Translations under genes and position numbers: made by a program
NCBI RefSeq assembly: GCF_022171985.1
Contig: NZ_JAJVHF010000006.1
Location: forward strand, 215,466-279,465
Reading direction: 5' to 3'
DNA: 64,000 bases
DNA from: Huaxiibacter chinensis
Lineage (GTDB): Bacteria > Pseudomonadota > Gammaproteobacteria > Enterobacterales > Enterobacteriaceae
In this document: positions 8,078-20,806 of the stretch, piece after piece
Layout: each line of letters opens with the position of its first letter
Numbering within the stretch: position 1 is the first letter of the stretch
Notes under the pieces: generated by a model
The model's database searches: none
Seen by the model: the letters and a program-made list of their open reading frames with translations, nothing else
What the model was told of the DNA's origin: nothing

Positions 8078-8763
8078 GTGATTTCCTTTAACCTTCGTGT
8101 TGAGCTGGCGATCATCGTGAGTGCCGCCTGCTCTGCCGCATCGCTATCCTGATGCCGTATCGCATCGAATAGCGCCTTATGTTCCTGAAGAGTTTTTGGC
8201 ATGTTGGCCTCATCACCCATCCAGGTTCGTTCAAAGACGGCTCGCTGCAGCGAACTGATCGCCACGCTAAGCTGTTGTAAGACCGGGTTATGTACTGACT
8301 GCAATACGGCCTCGTGGTAGCGGATATCCGCTTCGTTAAAGGCATCCCGGTCCTGGTTATTGGCGATCATATCGTTGAGCGCCGATTCAATTTGCGCCAG
8401 ATCGCCTGACGTTGCGCGTTCGGCTGCCCAACGGGCGATGGCCGGTTCAACCAGATTACGTACCTCACTCATCGCGCCAATCAGTCTTGGGTCGTAGTCA
8501 TTTTCCAGCACCCACTGCAGGACATCGGTATCGAGGTAGTTCCACTGGTTACGCGGGGCGACGAAGGCGCCGCGATAACGTTTCATTTCTATCAACCGCT
8601 TCGCCATCAACGAGCGAAACACTTCGCGGATGATGTTGCGCGAGGTTTCAAACTCTTCGCAGAGCTCGGCTTCTGCGGGTAACGGCGAACCGGGAACGTA
8701 TTTGCCACCCACAATCTGGGTACCCAGCGTGATCACAATGCGATCGGTTTTATTCAGCGTCAT
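8074..8763 (-). CDS. dgoR: GntR/FadR-type repressor of the dgo operon, DgoR
   Basis: The 229-residue transcription factor has an N-terminal winged helix-turn-helix (about residues 10-75, PLPAEAELCEEFETSRNIIREVFRSL) and an all-helical FCD ligand-binding domain. The FCD signature residues Asp and His are in NEADIRYHEAV and EHKALFDAI. In E. coli, DgoR represses dgo and is released by D-galactonate. It is the first gene of the operon and therefore autoregulated. Two matching operators lie 110-140 bp upstream. Confidence 0.97.
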   Translation of the reverse strand: MTLNKTDRIVITLGTQIVGGKYVPGSPLPAEAELCEEFETSRNIIREVFRSLMAKRLIEMKRYRGAFVAPRNQWNYLDTDVLQWVLENDYDPRLIGAMSEVRNLVEPAIARWAAERATSGDLAQIESALNDMIANNQDRDAFNEADIRYHEAVLQSVHNPVLQQLSVAISSLQRAVFERTWMGDEANMPKTLQEHKALFDAIRHQDSDAAEQAALTMIASSTRRLKEIT

Positions 8764-8871
8764 GGAGAGTCCTTGTGCTCTGTAAGTCCATCCCTACTTT
8801 ACCGCGAGCGCTGAATTTCGCCTCACTTTTGCAGTACAAACGTGATGCCTTTCGTCATTGCCGTGGCTGTA

Positions 8872-8883
8872 ATGTAGTACAAT
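8872..8883. promoter_or_regulatory. DgoR operator 1
   Basis: ATGTAGTACAAT matches the DgoR inverted repeat TTGTA(G/C)TACA(A/T) known upstream of E. coli dgoR. Its centre is 21 bp (two helical turns) from operator 2. Confidence 0.8.
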
Positions 8884-8892
8884 CATTTAATG

Positions 8893-8914
8893 TTGTACTA
8901 CAATCCAGATCACA
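8893..8914. promoter_or_regulatory. DgoR operator 2 with adjoining CRP-like half-site
   Basis: TTGTACTACAA at 8893-8903 is a second, near-perfect DgoR palindrome. Read on the minus strand, TGTGA at 8910-8914 begins a TGTGA-N6-TTGTA sequence, a one-sided match to a CRP site. The CRP assignment is weak. Confidence 0.75.
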
Positions 8915-8941
8915 AAAAGAACAATTCGATAAATTCAACGC

Positions 8942-8971
8942 AAAAAAAAGCCCCGGTTGATAACCGAGGCT
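8942..8971 (-). terminator. terminator of yidA
   Basis: The stem AGCCCCGGTT/AACCGAGGCT, with one mismatch, is followed on the minus strand by a run of eight T residues, 19 bp after the yidA stop. Confidence 0.85.
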
Positions 8972-8989
8972 GATGAGTTTCAGCAGAAC

Positions 8990-9802
8990 TTAGTTCAGGA
9001 CAAATTTCTCGATCGCGTAGGCAACGCCGTCTTCCAGGTTGGATTTAGTGACGAAATTGGCGACTTCTTTCACCGACGGAATGGCGTTATCCATCGCCAC
9101 ACCCATGCCCGCATATTCGATCATAGCGATGTCGTTTTCCTGATCGCCCAGCGCCATGATCTCTTCTGATTTAATCCCCAGCGTATCCGCAAGAGATTTC
9201 ACACCGGTGCCTTTATTGACGCGTTTATCCAGGATTTCGAGGAAGTACGGCGCACTTTTCAGCACGGTGTATTTCTCTTTTACCTCTGCCGGGATACGCG
9301 CAATCGCTTTATCCAGAATTTCAGGCTCGTCAATCATCATCACTTTGAGGAACTGCGTAGCCGGGTCCATTTTCTCGGCTTCACAGAACACCAGCGGAAT
9401 TGTGGCAACAAAAGACTCATGCACCGTGTAGTAGCTGATATCCCGATTAGCGGTATAGAGCGTATTACGGTCGAGCGCGTGGAAATGAGAACCGACCTCG
9501 CGTGACAGTTTTTCCAGGAACAGATAATCGTCATAGTTCAACGCGGTTTGCGCCACCGTGCTGCCGTCCGCCGCCTTCTGTACCAGTGCGCCGTTATAGG
9601 TAATGCAGTAATCACCCGGCTGATTCATGTGCAGCTCTTTCAGGTAGCTGTGCACGCCCGCATACGGACGACCGGTGGTCAGGACGACATTGACGCCCTT
9701 TTCACGGGCAGCGGCGATGGCATTTTTGACAGCAGGAGAGATGGTGTGGTCAGGCAGCAGCAACGTGCCGTCCATGTCGATTGCGATGAGTTTTATGGCC
9801 AT
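8990..9802 (-). CDS. yidA: HAD-family sugar phosphatase YidA
   Basis: This is a cytoplasmic Cof-type HAD-IIB phosphatase; E. coli YidA dephosphorylates sugar phosphates such as erythrose-4-phosphate and alpha-glucose-1-phosphate. Motif I is DMDGT with the nucleophile Asp9 and Asp11. Motif II is TTGRP, and motif IV is GDQENDIAMI. The length is 270 residues, as in E. coli. It is a single transcription unit with its own terminator. The small gene yidB, which lies between yidA and gyrB in E. coli, is absent here. Confidence 0.97.
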   Translation of the reverse strand: MAIKLIAIDMDGTLLLPDHTISPAVKNAIAAAREKGVNVVLTTGRPYAGVHSYLKELHMNQPGDYCITYNGALVQKAADGSTVAQTALNYDDYLFLEKLSREVGSHFHALDRNTLYTANRDISYYTVHESFVATIPLVFCEAEKMDPATQFLKVMMIDEPEILDKAIARIPAEVKEKYTVLKSAPYFLEILDKRVNKGTGVKSLADTLGIKSEEIMALGDQENDIAMIEYAGMGVAMDNAIPSVKEVANFVTKSNLEDGVAYAIEKFVLN

Positions 9803-9913
9803 GAGATCCCCAGGTTAAATGAGTCTTGGATCATGCTAACGCGATTCCGCTCAAAAAACACGGTAAGAAAGGGGATGGGGTGTGAGGGGGGGATTCCTCT
9901 TTTGCGCAGGTTT

Positions 9914-9985
9914 TCCCCTCACCCTCTGCTTCAGGCAGAGGGACCGTACACCCTCTCCTTGTGGGAGAGGGCTGAGGGGAGGGGG
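9914..9985. repeat. CCCTCTCCC/GGGAGAGGG palindromic repeat, copy 2 (double)
   Basis: Two adjacent palindromes are present: CCCTCTGC-TTCAG-GCAGAGGG, and CCCTCTCC-TTGTG-GGAGAGGG followed by CTGAGGGGAGGG. They fill most of the gyrB-yidA gap where yidB sits in E. coli. Confidence 0.7.
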
Positions 9986-9990
9986 ATAAC

Positions 9991-12423
<2,433 letters not shown>

Positions 12424-12433
12424 TTATCTTGGG

Positions 12434-13507
12434 TTAATCCGTTATTTTACCCTTTTCCACGGTAAACATCTTCGAATTTTCGTCCGACATGTCTATAACG
12501 TGTTCAGCGCTAATTGCGCTGACGAAAACCTGCGACTGCGTGGCTTTTAAGCGGCTGGCAAGCAGCCCGCGCCGTGCGTCATCAAGTTCCGAGGCAAAAT
12601 CATCTATCAGGTACAGACAGCGTCGCCCGCTCTCACGAGTCAGGAATTCTCCCTGCGCCAGACGTAGCGCGCACATCAGGAGTTTGAGCTGCCCGCGTGA
12701 TAAGGTATCTTCGACCGGTGCGCCATCGGCACGAATGCGAAAATCCGCTTTGTGTGGGCCGTGCGCGGTATAGGTCAGCATGCGATCGCGTTCAAAGCTT
12801 CTCTCAAGCACTTCGGCATAATCCGTCTCTTTCTCCCAGCCACGCTGGAAGGAAAAGGTGAGAGAAAACTCCGGTAAAAACTGTTTGCAGGTATCCGCCA
12901 TATCTTCGGCAATACCCGCGCTGTATTCGGCTCGCCAGCGGCTGAGTTGTTCCGCCAGTGGAATGAGTTCTAAATCCCAGGGACGCAGCTGGGCGTAGCG
13001 GGTCACCTGGCGCAGGGCGGCGTTACGTTGCTTGAGCAGCCGTTTCAGGTTGCTCCAGGCGCTGAAAAATCCCGCCTCATTATGGAAGCATCCCCAGTCG
13101 AGGAAGGCTCTTCTGTATTTGGGGCCGCCATTGAGTAAAGTAAACCCCTCAGGCGTGATCAGCTGCATCGGCATCAACAGCGCCAGCTCGGCAACTTTAT
13201 GACCGTCGGTGCCATCGATGCGCACTTTGCTGTCGCCAAGCTTGTCCTTCGTCAGGCCAATCGCGGTTTCGTGATCCTGCCCCTGCAAACGCCCGTGAAG
13301 GATAAACGCATCCTGTTCATGGCGAATGACGCGGCCAATCTGCAAGCTGCGAAATGCCCGCCCATGACCAAGCGTATAAATAGCTTCCAGCACGCTGGTT
13401 TTGCCGCTGCCATTGGCGCCAACCAGGAAATTAAAGCCGGGAGATAAAGCGAGATCCGCGTTTTCGATATTGCGGAAATCTTTGATTAACAGGCGCGTCA
13501 GTGACAT
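12434..13507 (-). CDS. recF: DNA repair and recombination ATPase RecF
   Basis: RecF is an SMC-like ATPase that, with RecO and RecR, loads RecA at gapped DNA. The 357-residue length is the same as E. coli. Walker A is GANGSGKT at residues 30-37, and Walker B is [12 protein letters not shown] near the C-terminus. The SRGQ signature precedes it ([11 protein letters not shown]). In E. coli recF follows dnaN with essentially no gap; here 147 bp separate them. Confidence 0.98.
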   Translation of the reverse strand: MSLTRLLIKDFRNIENADLALSPGFNFLVGANGSGKTSVLEAIYTLGHGRAFRSLQIGRVIRHEQDAFILHGRLQGQDHETAIGLTKDKLGDSKVRIDGTDGHKVAELALLMPMQLITPEGFTLLNGGPKYRRAFLDWGCFHNEAGFFSAWSNLKRLLKQRNAALRQVTRYAQLRPWDLELIPLAEQLSRWRAEYSAGIAEDMADTCKQFLPEFSLTFSFQRGWEKETDYAEVLERSFERDRMLTYTAHGPHKADFRIRADGAPVEDTLSRGQLKLLMCALRLAQGEFLTRESGRRCLYLIDDFASELDDARRGLLASRLKATQSQVFVSAISAEHVIDMSDENSKMFTVEKGKITD

Positions 13508-13654
13508 ATCAGGGTATCTTCGGGCCAGGGCGTAATCGGCGCAGCCGGTTTCAACGTGGACGGCACGCCGTCTCTGGCACGTACAGGAACCAGGTGACAG
13601 AGACGCGCACAGCCCAGGCTGAAAAAGGCAGGTAAGATCGCCCGATATTCTTCA

Positions 13655-14755
13655 CTACAGTCGCATTGGCATAACAACGTATGCCGCCGACTGCGATGCG
13701 GCGTCTTCGATCTGCACGCTCGAAACGGAGTCGGTCAGCAGAATACGGACGTTTTCACACTTCAGCGCGTTCAGTACGTCGAGCACGTAGCTGACGTTAA
13801 AGCCGATTTCCATCTCAGCCCCGGCGTAGGTGACGTCCAGAATCTCTTCTGCTTCTTCCTGTTCGGGGTTGTTGGCGGTGATTTTGATCTGGTTTTCGTG
13901 AACAAACAGACGCACGCCGCGGAATTTCTCGTTAGAGAGGATAGCCGCACGCGCGAAGGCCTGTTTAAGGATATCGCAGCCCGCTTCCAGCGTTTTGTCC
14001 GGATTCTTGGGCAATACGCGACGATAGTCCGGGAAGCGACCATCTACCAGCTTGGACGTGAAGATGAAATCGCCCACGTGAGCGCGGATGTTGTTACTGC
14101 CAATCTGCACGCGCAGCGGGTTTTCGCCGCCGTCGAGCATACGCATCAGTTCGATCACGCCTTTACGCGGCACAATCACCGAATGGTTCGGCAGGCTCTC
14201 TCCAACAGGCATGGAGCAGACGGCCAGACGGTGTCCGTCCGTCGCCACGGTACGCAGCTCTTCACCTTCGGTTTCGAACAGCATGCCGTTTAAATAGTAA
14301 CGAACGTCCTGATGGGCCATCGAGAATTGCGTGGCTTCGATCAGACGCTTCATCGTCGCCTGCGGCAGGGTGAATTCAACTTCACTCTGCCAGTCATCCA
14401 GGTTCGGGAAGTCGATAGCCGGCAGCGTGGAGAGCGAGAAACGGCTGCGGCCAGAACGCACCAGCATCCGATCGCCTTCCAGCTGAACGGCGATTTCCGC
14501 GCCTTCGGGCAATCCACGGCAGATATCAAAGAACTTACGCGCAGGGACGGTCGTTGCGCCTGCGTCATGCGGCTGAGACAGCGTGACACGCGCAACCATT
14601 TCCATTTCAAGATCGGTACCCGTCAGCGACAGCGTGCCGTCAGCGACCTGCAACAGCAGATTGCCAAGAATAGGTAGCGTCGGGCGGCCACCTAATGGGC
14701 CACTCACCTGTTGCAGCGGTTTTAATAAATGTTCACGTTCAACGGTAAATTTCAT
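13655..14755 (-). CDS. dnaN: DNA polymerase III beta sliding clamp
   Basis: The 366-residue protein forms the ring-shaped processivity clamp of the replicase and binds partners through the pocket near its C-terminus (YVVMPMRL end conserved). Three topologically similar clamp domains of about 120 residues each account for the whole length. It lies 4 bp after dnaA and is co-transcribed with it. The sequence is nearly identical to E. coli. Confidence 0.99.
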   Translation of the reverse strand: MKFTVEREHLLKPLQQVSGPLGGRPTLPILGNLLLQVADGTLSLTGTDLEMEMVARVTLSQPHDAGATTVPARKFFDICRGLPEGAEIAVQLEGDRMLVRSGRSRFSLSTLPAIDFPNLDDWQSEVEFTLPQATMKRLIEATQFSMAHQDVRYYLNGMLFETEGEELRTVATDGHRLAVCSMPVGESLPNHSVIVPRKGVIELMRMLDGGENPLRVQIGSNNIRAHVGDFIFTSKLVDGRFPDYRRVLPKNPDKTLEAGCDILKQAFARAAILSNEKFRGVRLFVHENQIKITANNPEQEEAEEILDVTYAGAEMEIGFNVSYVLDVLNALKCENVRILLTDSVSSVQIEDAASQSAAYVVMPMRL

Positions 14756-14759
14756 AGCG

Positions 14760-16154
14760 TCACGATGATAGGGTTCTGATTAAATTGGAAAAGTCTTCTT
14801 TTATGTCGTGGCTTTCTTCACGCAACTGCTCAATCTTGCGGCAGGCATGAAGGACGGTCGTATGGTCACGGCCACCAAACGCATCGCCGATTTCCGGCAG
14901 ACTGTGGTTGGTTAGCTCTTTTGCCAGTGCCATCGCCATCTGACGCGGACGCGCTACCGAGCGAGAACGTCGCTTGGAGAGCAGGTCTGCAATTTTGATT
15001 TTGTAATACTCGGCCACCGTCTTCTGAATATTATCAATAGTGACCAGTTTTTCCTGCAATGCCAGCAGATCGCGCAGCGCTTCGCGCACAAAATCAATGG
15101 TAATCGCCCGGCCGGTAAAGTTGGCGTTAGCGATAACGCGGTTCAGTGCGCCTTCGAGTTCACGTACGTTTGAACGCAAACGCTTCGCGATAAAGAACGC
15201 CACTTCGCCTGGCAGACGAATGTCGTTTTCATCGGCTTTTTTCATCAGGATCGCGACGCGGGTTTCCAGCTCCGGTGGCTCGATCGCCACGGTCAGGCCC
15301 CAGCCAAATCGGGATTTCAGACGATCCTCAACCCCGTTGATCTCTTTAGGATAGCGATCCGACGTCAAAATGATCTGCTGATTACCTTCCAGCAGCGCAT
15401 TAAAGGTGTGGAAAAACTCTTCCTGGGATCGTTCTTTATTGGCAAAGAACTGGATGTCATCGATCAGCAGCGCATCAACAGAACGGTAGTAGCGTTTAAA
15501 TTCTTCGATCGCATTGTTTTGCAGGGCTTTAACCATGTCCTGAACGAAGCGCTCGGAGTGCATATACACCACTTTCGCATTGGGCTTACGGGCCACAATG
15601 CCATTTCCCACCGCGTGCAGCAGGTGAGTTTTACCCAGACCGGTGCCGCCATAAAGAAACAGAGGGTTATACGCGCCGCCTGGGTTATCCGCTACCTGGC
15701 GGGCCGCTGCACGCGCCAGCTGGTTGGACTTACCTTCAACGAAGTTATCAAACGTGTGCTTCACGTTAACGTTAGAACGGTAGGTCTGCTCAGCGGGTGC
15801 TGGAACGTTATCCCAGCCTGCGCGTGCAGGCTGAACAATGCGGGGAGTAGGCACATGAATTTGCGCAGGTGCGGCAACATTCACGGTTTCTCTGAGCGTT
15901 TGCGTCACCGGCTTGGTACCGACTTCAAAACGCAGCTGCGGCGCATCGGTGCCGCAAAAATCGTTTAACAATCCATTGATGTTATTGAGGTATTTATCCC
16001 TTACCCAATCAAGCACGAAACGGTTTGGCGCATACAAAGCCAGCGTGTTATCGCTCAGTTCCGCCTGCAATGGGCGGATCCACATACTGAATTCTGTGGC
16101 TGGTAACTCATCCTGCAATCGGGCAAGACATTGCTGCCAAAGCGAAAGTGACAC
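14760..16154 (-). CDS. dnaA: chromosomal replication initiator DnaA
   Basis: DnaA is the AAA+ initiator that binds DnaA boxes in oriC and opens the DUE. Start GTG 16154 (VSLSLWQQC) gives 464 residues, against 467 in E. coli; upstream in-frame codons belong to the leader. Domain I spans 1 to ~85, followed by a Pro/Ala-rich linker. Domain III has Walker [11 protein letters not shown] and Walker B LLIDDIQF. Domain IV ends with the box-recognition signature [15 protein letters not shown]. Its promoter region holds a perfect DnaA box and many GATC sites, consistent with autoregulation and SeqA control. oriC is about 32 kb away, as usual in enterics. Confidence 0.99.
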   Translation of the reverse strand: MSLSLWQQCLARLQDELPATEFSMWIRPLQAELSDNTLALYAPNRFVLDWVRDKYLNNINGLLNDFCGTDAPQLRFEVGTKPVTQTLRETVNVAAPAQIHVPTPRIVQPARAGWDNVPAPAEQTYRSNVNVKHTFDNFVEGKSNQLARAAARQVADNPGGAYNPLFLYGGTGLGKTHLLHAVGNGIVARKPNAKVVYMHSERFVQDMVKALQNNAIEEFKRYYRSVDALLIDDIQFFANKERSQEEFFHTFNALLEGNQQIILTSDRYPKEINGVEDRLKSRFGWGLTVAIEPPELETRVAILMKKADENDIRLPGEVAFFIAKRLRSNVRELEGALNRVIANANFTGRAITIDFVREALRDLLALQEKLVTIDNIQKTVAEYYKIKIADLLSKRRSRSVARPRQMAMALAKELTNHSLPEIGDAFGGRDHTTVLHACRKIEQLREESHDIKEDFSNLIRTLSS

Positions 16155-16358
16155 GGCGGACTCCACTCGAACAATAAAAGAAAAATACTGAAAATTCGTG
16201 ATTTTTGACACACGTCGAAAAGACCCTGTGCAAAAGGGTGACGTGCGAATTGCTCTCTGCAATTTCTCCCAATCGGGCCCCTGGGATCCCGATCAGGACC
16301 GCGGATCATAGCCTAAACTGAGCCAGAGATCTTCTGTTTCTCACAGATTCTTCCCGAT

Positions 16359-16367
16359 TTATCCACA
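16359..16367 (+). promoter_or_regulatory. DnaA box in the dnaA promoter
   Basis: TTATCCACA is a perfect consensus DnaA box, at the position used for DnaA autoregulation in E. coli. Confidence 0.9.
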
Positions 16368-16624
16368 GGAAGATCCGAAACCGAGTAAGTGTAAACGATC
16401 CTGGTACGCGTGCCCCACGATTTAGGCCGCATATTGAAAAATTTAATAAGCAGGGACCTTTTTTGGCTTAAAAGATCTCACGAAGATCCTGGACGATCCT
16501 TGCGATTTCAACGAGAGACCGTATAATCCCCCACCCGGCGCGTGATGCTCGACTTCCTGCGTCGTCCGTTGCTCATTTTGCACGCGAAAACGTGCGGAAA
16601 TACGCGGGAAATAAGGAAAGAGAA

Positions 16625-16653
16625 TTGACTCCGGAGTGTACAATTATTACAAT
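16625..16653 (+). promoter_or_regulatory. sigma70 promoter of rpmH-rnpA
   Basis: TTGACT (16625-16630) and TACAAT (16648-16653) are separated by an ideal 17 bp, about 100 bp before the rpmH start. Confidence 0.8.
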
Positions 16654-16742
16654 CCGGCCTCTTTAATCACACACGCTGAGGCGTTAGTCGTTCGTTATTC
16701 GTTCGGGTATACGCGAAAGTCAGTGAAATTATTCAAGTTTAG

Positions 16743-16895
<153 letters not shown>

Positions 16896-16910
16896 TAAAG
16901 CTAACCCTGC

Positions 16911-17270
16911 GTGGTTAAGCTAGCATTTCCCAGGGAGTTACGTTTGTTAACTCCCACTCATTTCACTTTCGTCTTCCAGCAGCCACAACGGGCTGGCACG
17001 CCGCAAATCACCATCCTCGGCCGCCAAAATTCGCTGGGGCATCCCCGCATCGGTCTCACAGTCGCCAAGAAAAACGTTAAGCGTGCGCATGAACGCAACC
17101 GGATTAAACGTCTGACGCGTGAAAGCTTCCGTTTACGTCAACACGAACTGCCTTCAATGGATTTCGTGGTGGTGGCTAAAAAGGGGGTTGCCGACCTCGA
17201 TAACCGTGCTCTCTCGGAAGCGTTGGAAAAATTATGGCGCCGCCACTGTCGCCTGGCTCCAGGGTCCTGA
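16911..17270 (+). CDS. rnpA: RNase P protein component
   Basis: The 119-residue basic protein assists the RnpB ribozyme in 5' processing of tRNA precursors. Start is GTG 16911 ([14 protein letters not shown]). The RNR signature is [22 protein letters not shown]. It overlaps yidD by 37 bp at its 3' end, an arrangement seen in E. coli. Confidence 0.98.
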
Positions 17271-17491
17271 TAGCCCTTATTAGGGTTTATCAGCGCCTGA
17301 TTAGCCCGCTACTCGGGCCACACTGTCGTTTCACGCCAACGTGCTCAAGCTACGGAATTGAGGCATTGCGCAGGTTTGGAGTGATAAAAGGCAGTTGGTT
17401 GACGGTGAAACGCGTATTAAAATGCCACCCTTTACACCCAGGTGGAGACGATCCCGTCCCCCCAGGACCTTTTGATACCAGAGAACACTAA
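17234..17491 (+). CDS. yidD: membrane protein insertion efficiency factor YidD
   Basis: This 85-residue inner-membrane-associated protein supports YidC-dependent insertion of membrane proteins. The conserved [15 protein letters not shown] segment, with its two Cys, and the HPGGDDPVP segment identify the family. It overlaps rnpA by 37 bp and ends 2 bp before yidC, so rpmH-rnpA-yidD-yidC form one unit. Confidence 0.97.
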
Positions 17492-17493
17492 CG

Positions 17494-19140
17494 ATGGATT
17501 CGCAACGCAATCTTCTTATCATCGCTTTGTTGTTCGTGTCTTTCATGATCTGGCAGGCATGGGAGCAGGATAAAAATCCTCAACCTCAAGCTCAACAGAC
17601 CACGCAGACCACGACCACCGCAGCGGGTAGCGCCGCCGACCAGGGCGTACCGGCCAGTGGCCAGGGGAAACAGATTACGGTTAAGACCGACGTGCTTGAG
17701 CTGACTATTAACACCCGTGGTGGTGATGTTGAGCAGGCGCTGCTGTTGACCTACCCGAAAGAGCTGAAGTCTAACGAACCGTTCCAGTTGCTGGAAACGA
17801 CGCCAGAGTTTATCTACCAGGCGCAAAGTGGCCTGACCGGCCGTGATGGCCCGGATAACCCGGCTAACGGTGCGCGTCCTCTGTATAACGTCGACAGTGA
17901 TACCTTTGTCCTGGCTGATGGCCAGAACGAAATCGCAATTCCGATGACCTATACCGATGCCGCAGGCAATACCTTCACCAAAACCTTCACCCTGAAACGC
18001 GGTGAATATGCGGTGAATGTGGGCTACAGCGTTCAGAACACCGGTGCGAAACCGCTGGAAGTGTCGACCTTTGGTCAGCTGAAGCAGTCCATCAATCTGC
18101 CGTCTCACCGTGACACCGGAAGCAGCAACTTTGCGCTGCATACCTTCCGTGGCGCGGCGTACTCCACGCCAGATACCAAGTACGAGAAATACAAATTCGA
18201 CACCATCGCTGATAACGAAAACCTGAACGTCAGTTCTAAAGGCGGTTGGGTTGCGATGCTGCAACAGTATTTCGCGACGGCCTGGGTGCCAAACAACGAT
18301 GGCTCGAACAACTTCTACACCGCGAACCTGGGTAATGGTATTGCAGCCATCGGCTACAAATCACAGCCTGTTCTGGTTCAGCCGGGTCAAACCGGTAACC
18401 TGGCCAGCACCCTGTGGGTCGGCCCGGAAATCCAGGACAAAATGGCAGCCGTTGCGCCGCACCTGGATCTGACCGTAGATTATGGTTGGTTGTGGTTCAT
18501 CTCTCAGCCGCTGTTTAAGCTGCTGAAGTTCATCCACAGCTTCCTGGGTAACTGGGGCTTCTCCATCATCGTTATCACCTTTATCGTTCGTGGCATCATG
18601 TACCCGCTGACTAAAGCGCAGTACACCTCCATGGCGAAGATGCGTATGCTGCAGCCGAAGATTGCGGCGATGCGTGAGCGTCTGGGCGATGACAAACAGC
18701 GTCAGAGCCAGGAAATGATGGCCCTGTACAAAGCAGAGAAAGTAAACCCGCTGGGTGGTTGCTTCCCGCTGCTGATTCAGATGCCAATCTTCCTTGCGCT
18801 GTACTACATGCTGATGGGTTCCGTTGAGCTGCGCCATGCGCCGTTCGCACTGTGGATCCATGACCTGTCTGCACAGGACCCGTACTACATCCTGCCGATC
18901 CTGATGGGCGTGACGATGTTCTTCATCCAGAAGATGTCGCCGACCACCGTGACCGACCCGATGCAGCAGAAGATCATGACCTTTATGCCGGTCATCTTCA
19001 CCGTGTTCTTCCTGTGGTTCCCGTCAGGTCTGGTGCTGTACTATATCGTCAGCAACCTGGTGACCATCATCCAGCAGCAGTTGATTTATCGTGGTCTGGA
19101 GAAGCGTGGCCTGCATAGCCGCGAAAAGAAAAAGTCCTGA
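17494..19140 (+). CDS. yidC: membrane protein insertase YidC
   Basis: The 548-residue inner-membrane insertase works alone or with SecYEG. A first membrane segment (about residues 5-22) is followed by a large periplasmic domain to ~345 and the conserved five-helix insertase core. Arg366 in FIVRGIMYP, the hydrophilic-groove arginine, is present. The C-terminal tail is Lys/Arg-rich (SREKKKS). An ERIC element and a terminator follow. Confidence 0.98.
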   Translation: MDSQRNLLIIALLFVSFMIWQAWEQDKNPQPQAQQTTQTTTTAAGSAADQGVPASGQGKQITVKTDVLELTINTRGGDVEQALLLTYPKELKSNEPFQLLETTPEFIYQAQSGLTGRDGPDNPANGARPLYNVDSDTFVLADGQNEIAIPMTYTDAAGNTFTKTFTLKRGEYAVNVGYSVQNTGAKPLEVSTFGQLKQSINLPSHRDTGSSNFALHTFRGAAYSTPDTKYEKYKFDTIADNENLNVSSKGGWVAMLQQYFATAWVPNNDGSNNFYTANLGNGIAAIGYKSQPVLVQPGQTGNLASTLWVGPEIQDKMAAVAPHLDLTVDYGWLWFISQPLFKLLKFIHSFLGNWGFSIIVITFIVRGIMYPLTKAQYTSMAKMRMLQPKIAAMRERLGDDKQRQSQEMMALYKAEKVNPLGGCFPLLIQMPIFLALYYMLMGSVELRHAPFALWIHDLSAQDPYYILPILMGVTMFFIQKMSPTTVTDPMQQKIMTFMPVIFTVFFLWFPSGLVLYYIVSNLVTIIQQQLIYRGLEKRGLHSREKKKS

Positions 19141-19262
19141 TACTCTTCATTCTTCAAGCCGCAGGCGCGTTGGCTGCGTTTGATTGCCCCAGTCACTTAC
19201 TTCTGTAAGCTTCTGGGGCGCACAAACTTGCCGCCTTCCTGCAACTTGAATTATGTCGAGTA
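19141..19262. repeat. ERIC (IRU) element, copy 2
   Basis: The central part (GCCCCAGTCACTTACTTCTGTAAGCTTCTGGGGC, about 19185-19219) is the ERIC core in inverse orientation to copy 1. The arms TTCAAGCCGCAGGCGCG and CGCCTTCCTGCAACTTGAATTAT also match. It lies directly after the yidC stop. Confidence 0.9.
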
Positions 19263-19285
19263 TTCACGGTAGAGTCATGCCAGAG

Positions 19286-19310
19286 AAGGCGGTCATTAGA
19301 CCGCCTTTTT
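19286..19310 (+). terminator. terminator after yidC
   Basis: AAGGCGGTC-ATTA-GACCGCCTT is a perfect 9-bp stem followed by a short T-run, ending 22 bp before the mnmE start. Confidence 0.85.
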
Positions 19311-19332
19311 CACATTTACAAAGAGACCAACC

Positions 19333-20697
19333 ATGAGCCATAACGACACTATCGTCGCCCAGGCAACCCCACCGGGACGCGGTGGTGTAGGTATTCTGCG
19401 CATCTCCGGCCTGAAGGCGCGCGAGGTGGCCGAAGCGGTGCTGGGTAAACTGCCTAAACCGCGCTACGCGGATTACCTGCCCTTTAAAGATGCCGACGGC
19501 ACGCCGCTGGACCAGGGCATAGCGCTGTGGTTCCCCGGCCCGAACTCCTTTACCGGCGAAGACGTGCTGGAGCTGCAGGGCCACGGCGGTCCGGTGATCC
19601 TCGACCTGCTGTTAAAACGCATTCTGACGCTGCCGGGCCTGCGTATCGCGAAGCCGGGCGAGTTCTCCGAGCGCGCCTTCCTGAACGATAAGCTTGACCT
19701 GGCCCAGGCCGAGGCGATTGCCGATCTGATCGACGCCAGCTCTGAGCAGGCGGCCCGCTCTGCGCTGAACTCGCTTCAGGGGGCGTTTTCTGCTCGCGTG
19801 AACCATTTAGTGGAAGCACTTACTCACCTGCGAATCTACGTCGAAGCAGCGATTGATTTTCCGGATGAGGAGATCGACTTCCTCTCCGATGGCAAAATCG
19901 AAGCCCAGCTCAACAATGTGATGACCGATCTCGATGCGGTGCGTGCCGAAGCGCGCCAGGGTAGCCTGCTGCGCGAAGGAATGAAGGTGGTTATCGCCGG
20001 TCGTCCAAACGCCGGTAAATCGAGTTTGCTGAACGCACTGGCGGGCCGTGAAGCCGCGATCGTTACTGATATCGCCGGGACCACCCGTGATGTTCTGCGC
20101 GAGCACATCCATATTGACGGTATGCCGCTGCACATCATTGATACCGCGGGCCTGCGTGATGCGAGCGATGAAGTAGAACGCATTGGCATCGAACGCGCCT
20201 GGCAGGAAATAGAGCAAGCCGACCGCGTGCTGTTTATGGTGGACGGCACCACGACCGATGCCGTTGACCCGGCGGATATCTGGCCGGACTTTATTGCACG
20301 TCTGCCGGCAAAACTGCCGATTACGGTTGTGCGTAACAAGGCGGATGTCACAGGCGAAACGCAGGGTCTGAGCGAGGTGAACGGTCACTCACTGATTCGC
20401 CTGTCGGCCCGTACCGGCGAAGGCGTTGAAGCGCTGCGTAACCATCTCAAACAAAGCATGGGCTTTGAAACCAGTATGGAAGGCGGCTTCCTCGCGCGTC
20501 GTCGCCACTTGCAGGCACTGGAAGAGGCGGCAAATCATCTCGACCAGGGCAAAGCGCAGCTGCTTGGCGCATGGGCAGGTGAACTGCTGGCTGAAGAGCT
20601 ACGGTTAGCGCAACAAAGCTTAAGCGAAATCACCGGCGAGTTTACCTCGGACGACCTGCTGGGACGGATCTTCTCAAGCTTCTGTATTGGTAAGTAA
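19333..20697 (+). CDS. mnmE: tRNA modification GTPase MnmE
   Basis: MnmE acts with MnmG to form cmnm5U/mnm5U at the tRNA wobble position. It has 454 residues. The N-terminal formyl-THF-binding domain is followed by a G domain with GRPNAGKSS (G1), DIAGTTRD (G2/K-loop), DTAGLR (G3) and NKAD (G4). The C-terminal CIGK (Cys451) is present. Its partner mnmG lies near oriC in this same window. The tna operon that follows mnmE in E. coli is absent. Confidence 0.99.
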   Translation: MSHNDTIVAQATPPGRGGVGILRISGLKAREVAEAVLGKLPKPRYADYLPFKDADGTPLDQGIALWFPGPNSFTGEDVLELQGHGGPVILDLLLKRILTLPGLRIAKPGEFSERAFLNDKLDLAQAEAIADLIDASSEQAARSALNSLQGAFSARVNHLVEALTHLRIYVEAAIDFPDEEIDFLSDGKIEAQLNNVMTDLDAVRAEARQGSLLREGMKVVIAGRPNAGKSSLLNALAGREAAIVTDIAGTTRDVLREHIHIDGMPLHIIDTAGLRDASDEVERIGIERAWQEIEQADRVLFMVDGTTTDAVDPADIWPDFIARLPAKLPITVVRNKADVTGETQGLSEVNGHSLIRLSARTGEGVEALRNHLKQSMGFETSMEGGFLARRRHLQALEEAANHLDQGKAQLLGAWAGELLAEELRLAQQSLSEITGEFTSDDLLGRIFSSFCIGK

Positions 20698-20709
20698 CCC
20701 GCCTGAATA

Positions 20710-20734
20710 AGTGATTTCCTCCCGGGAAATCACT
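20710..20734 (+). terminator. hairpin after mnmE, possible terminator
   Basis: AGTGATTTCC-TCCCG-GGAAATCACT is a perfect 10-bp stem 13 bp after the mnmE stop. The following bases (ATTGTC) are poor in T, so termination efficiency is uncertain. Confidence 0.5.
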
Positions 20735-20806
20735 ATTGTCCAAATGGCAACTCGCTTCTTCTTGCTCCACCCCCTATGCTTTGCGCCTGCCTGACATGGG
20801 GGATTT

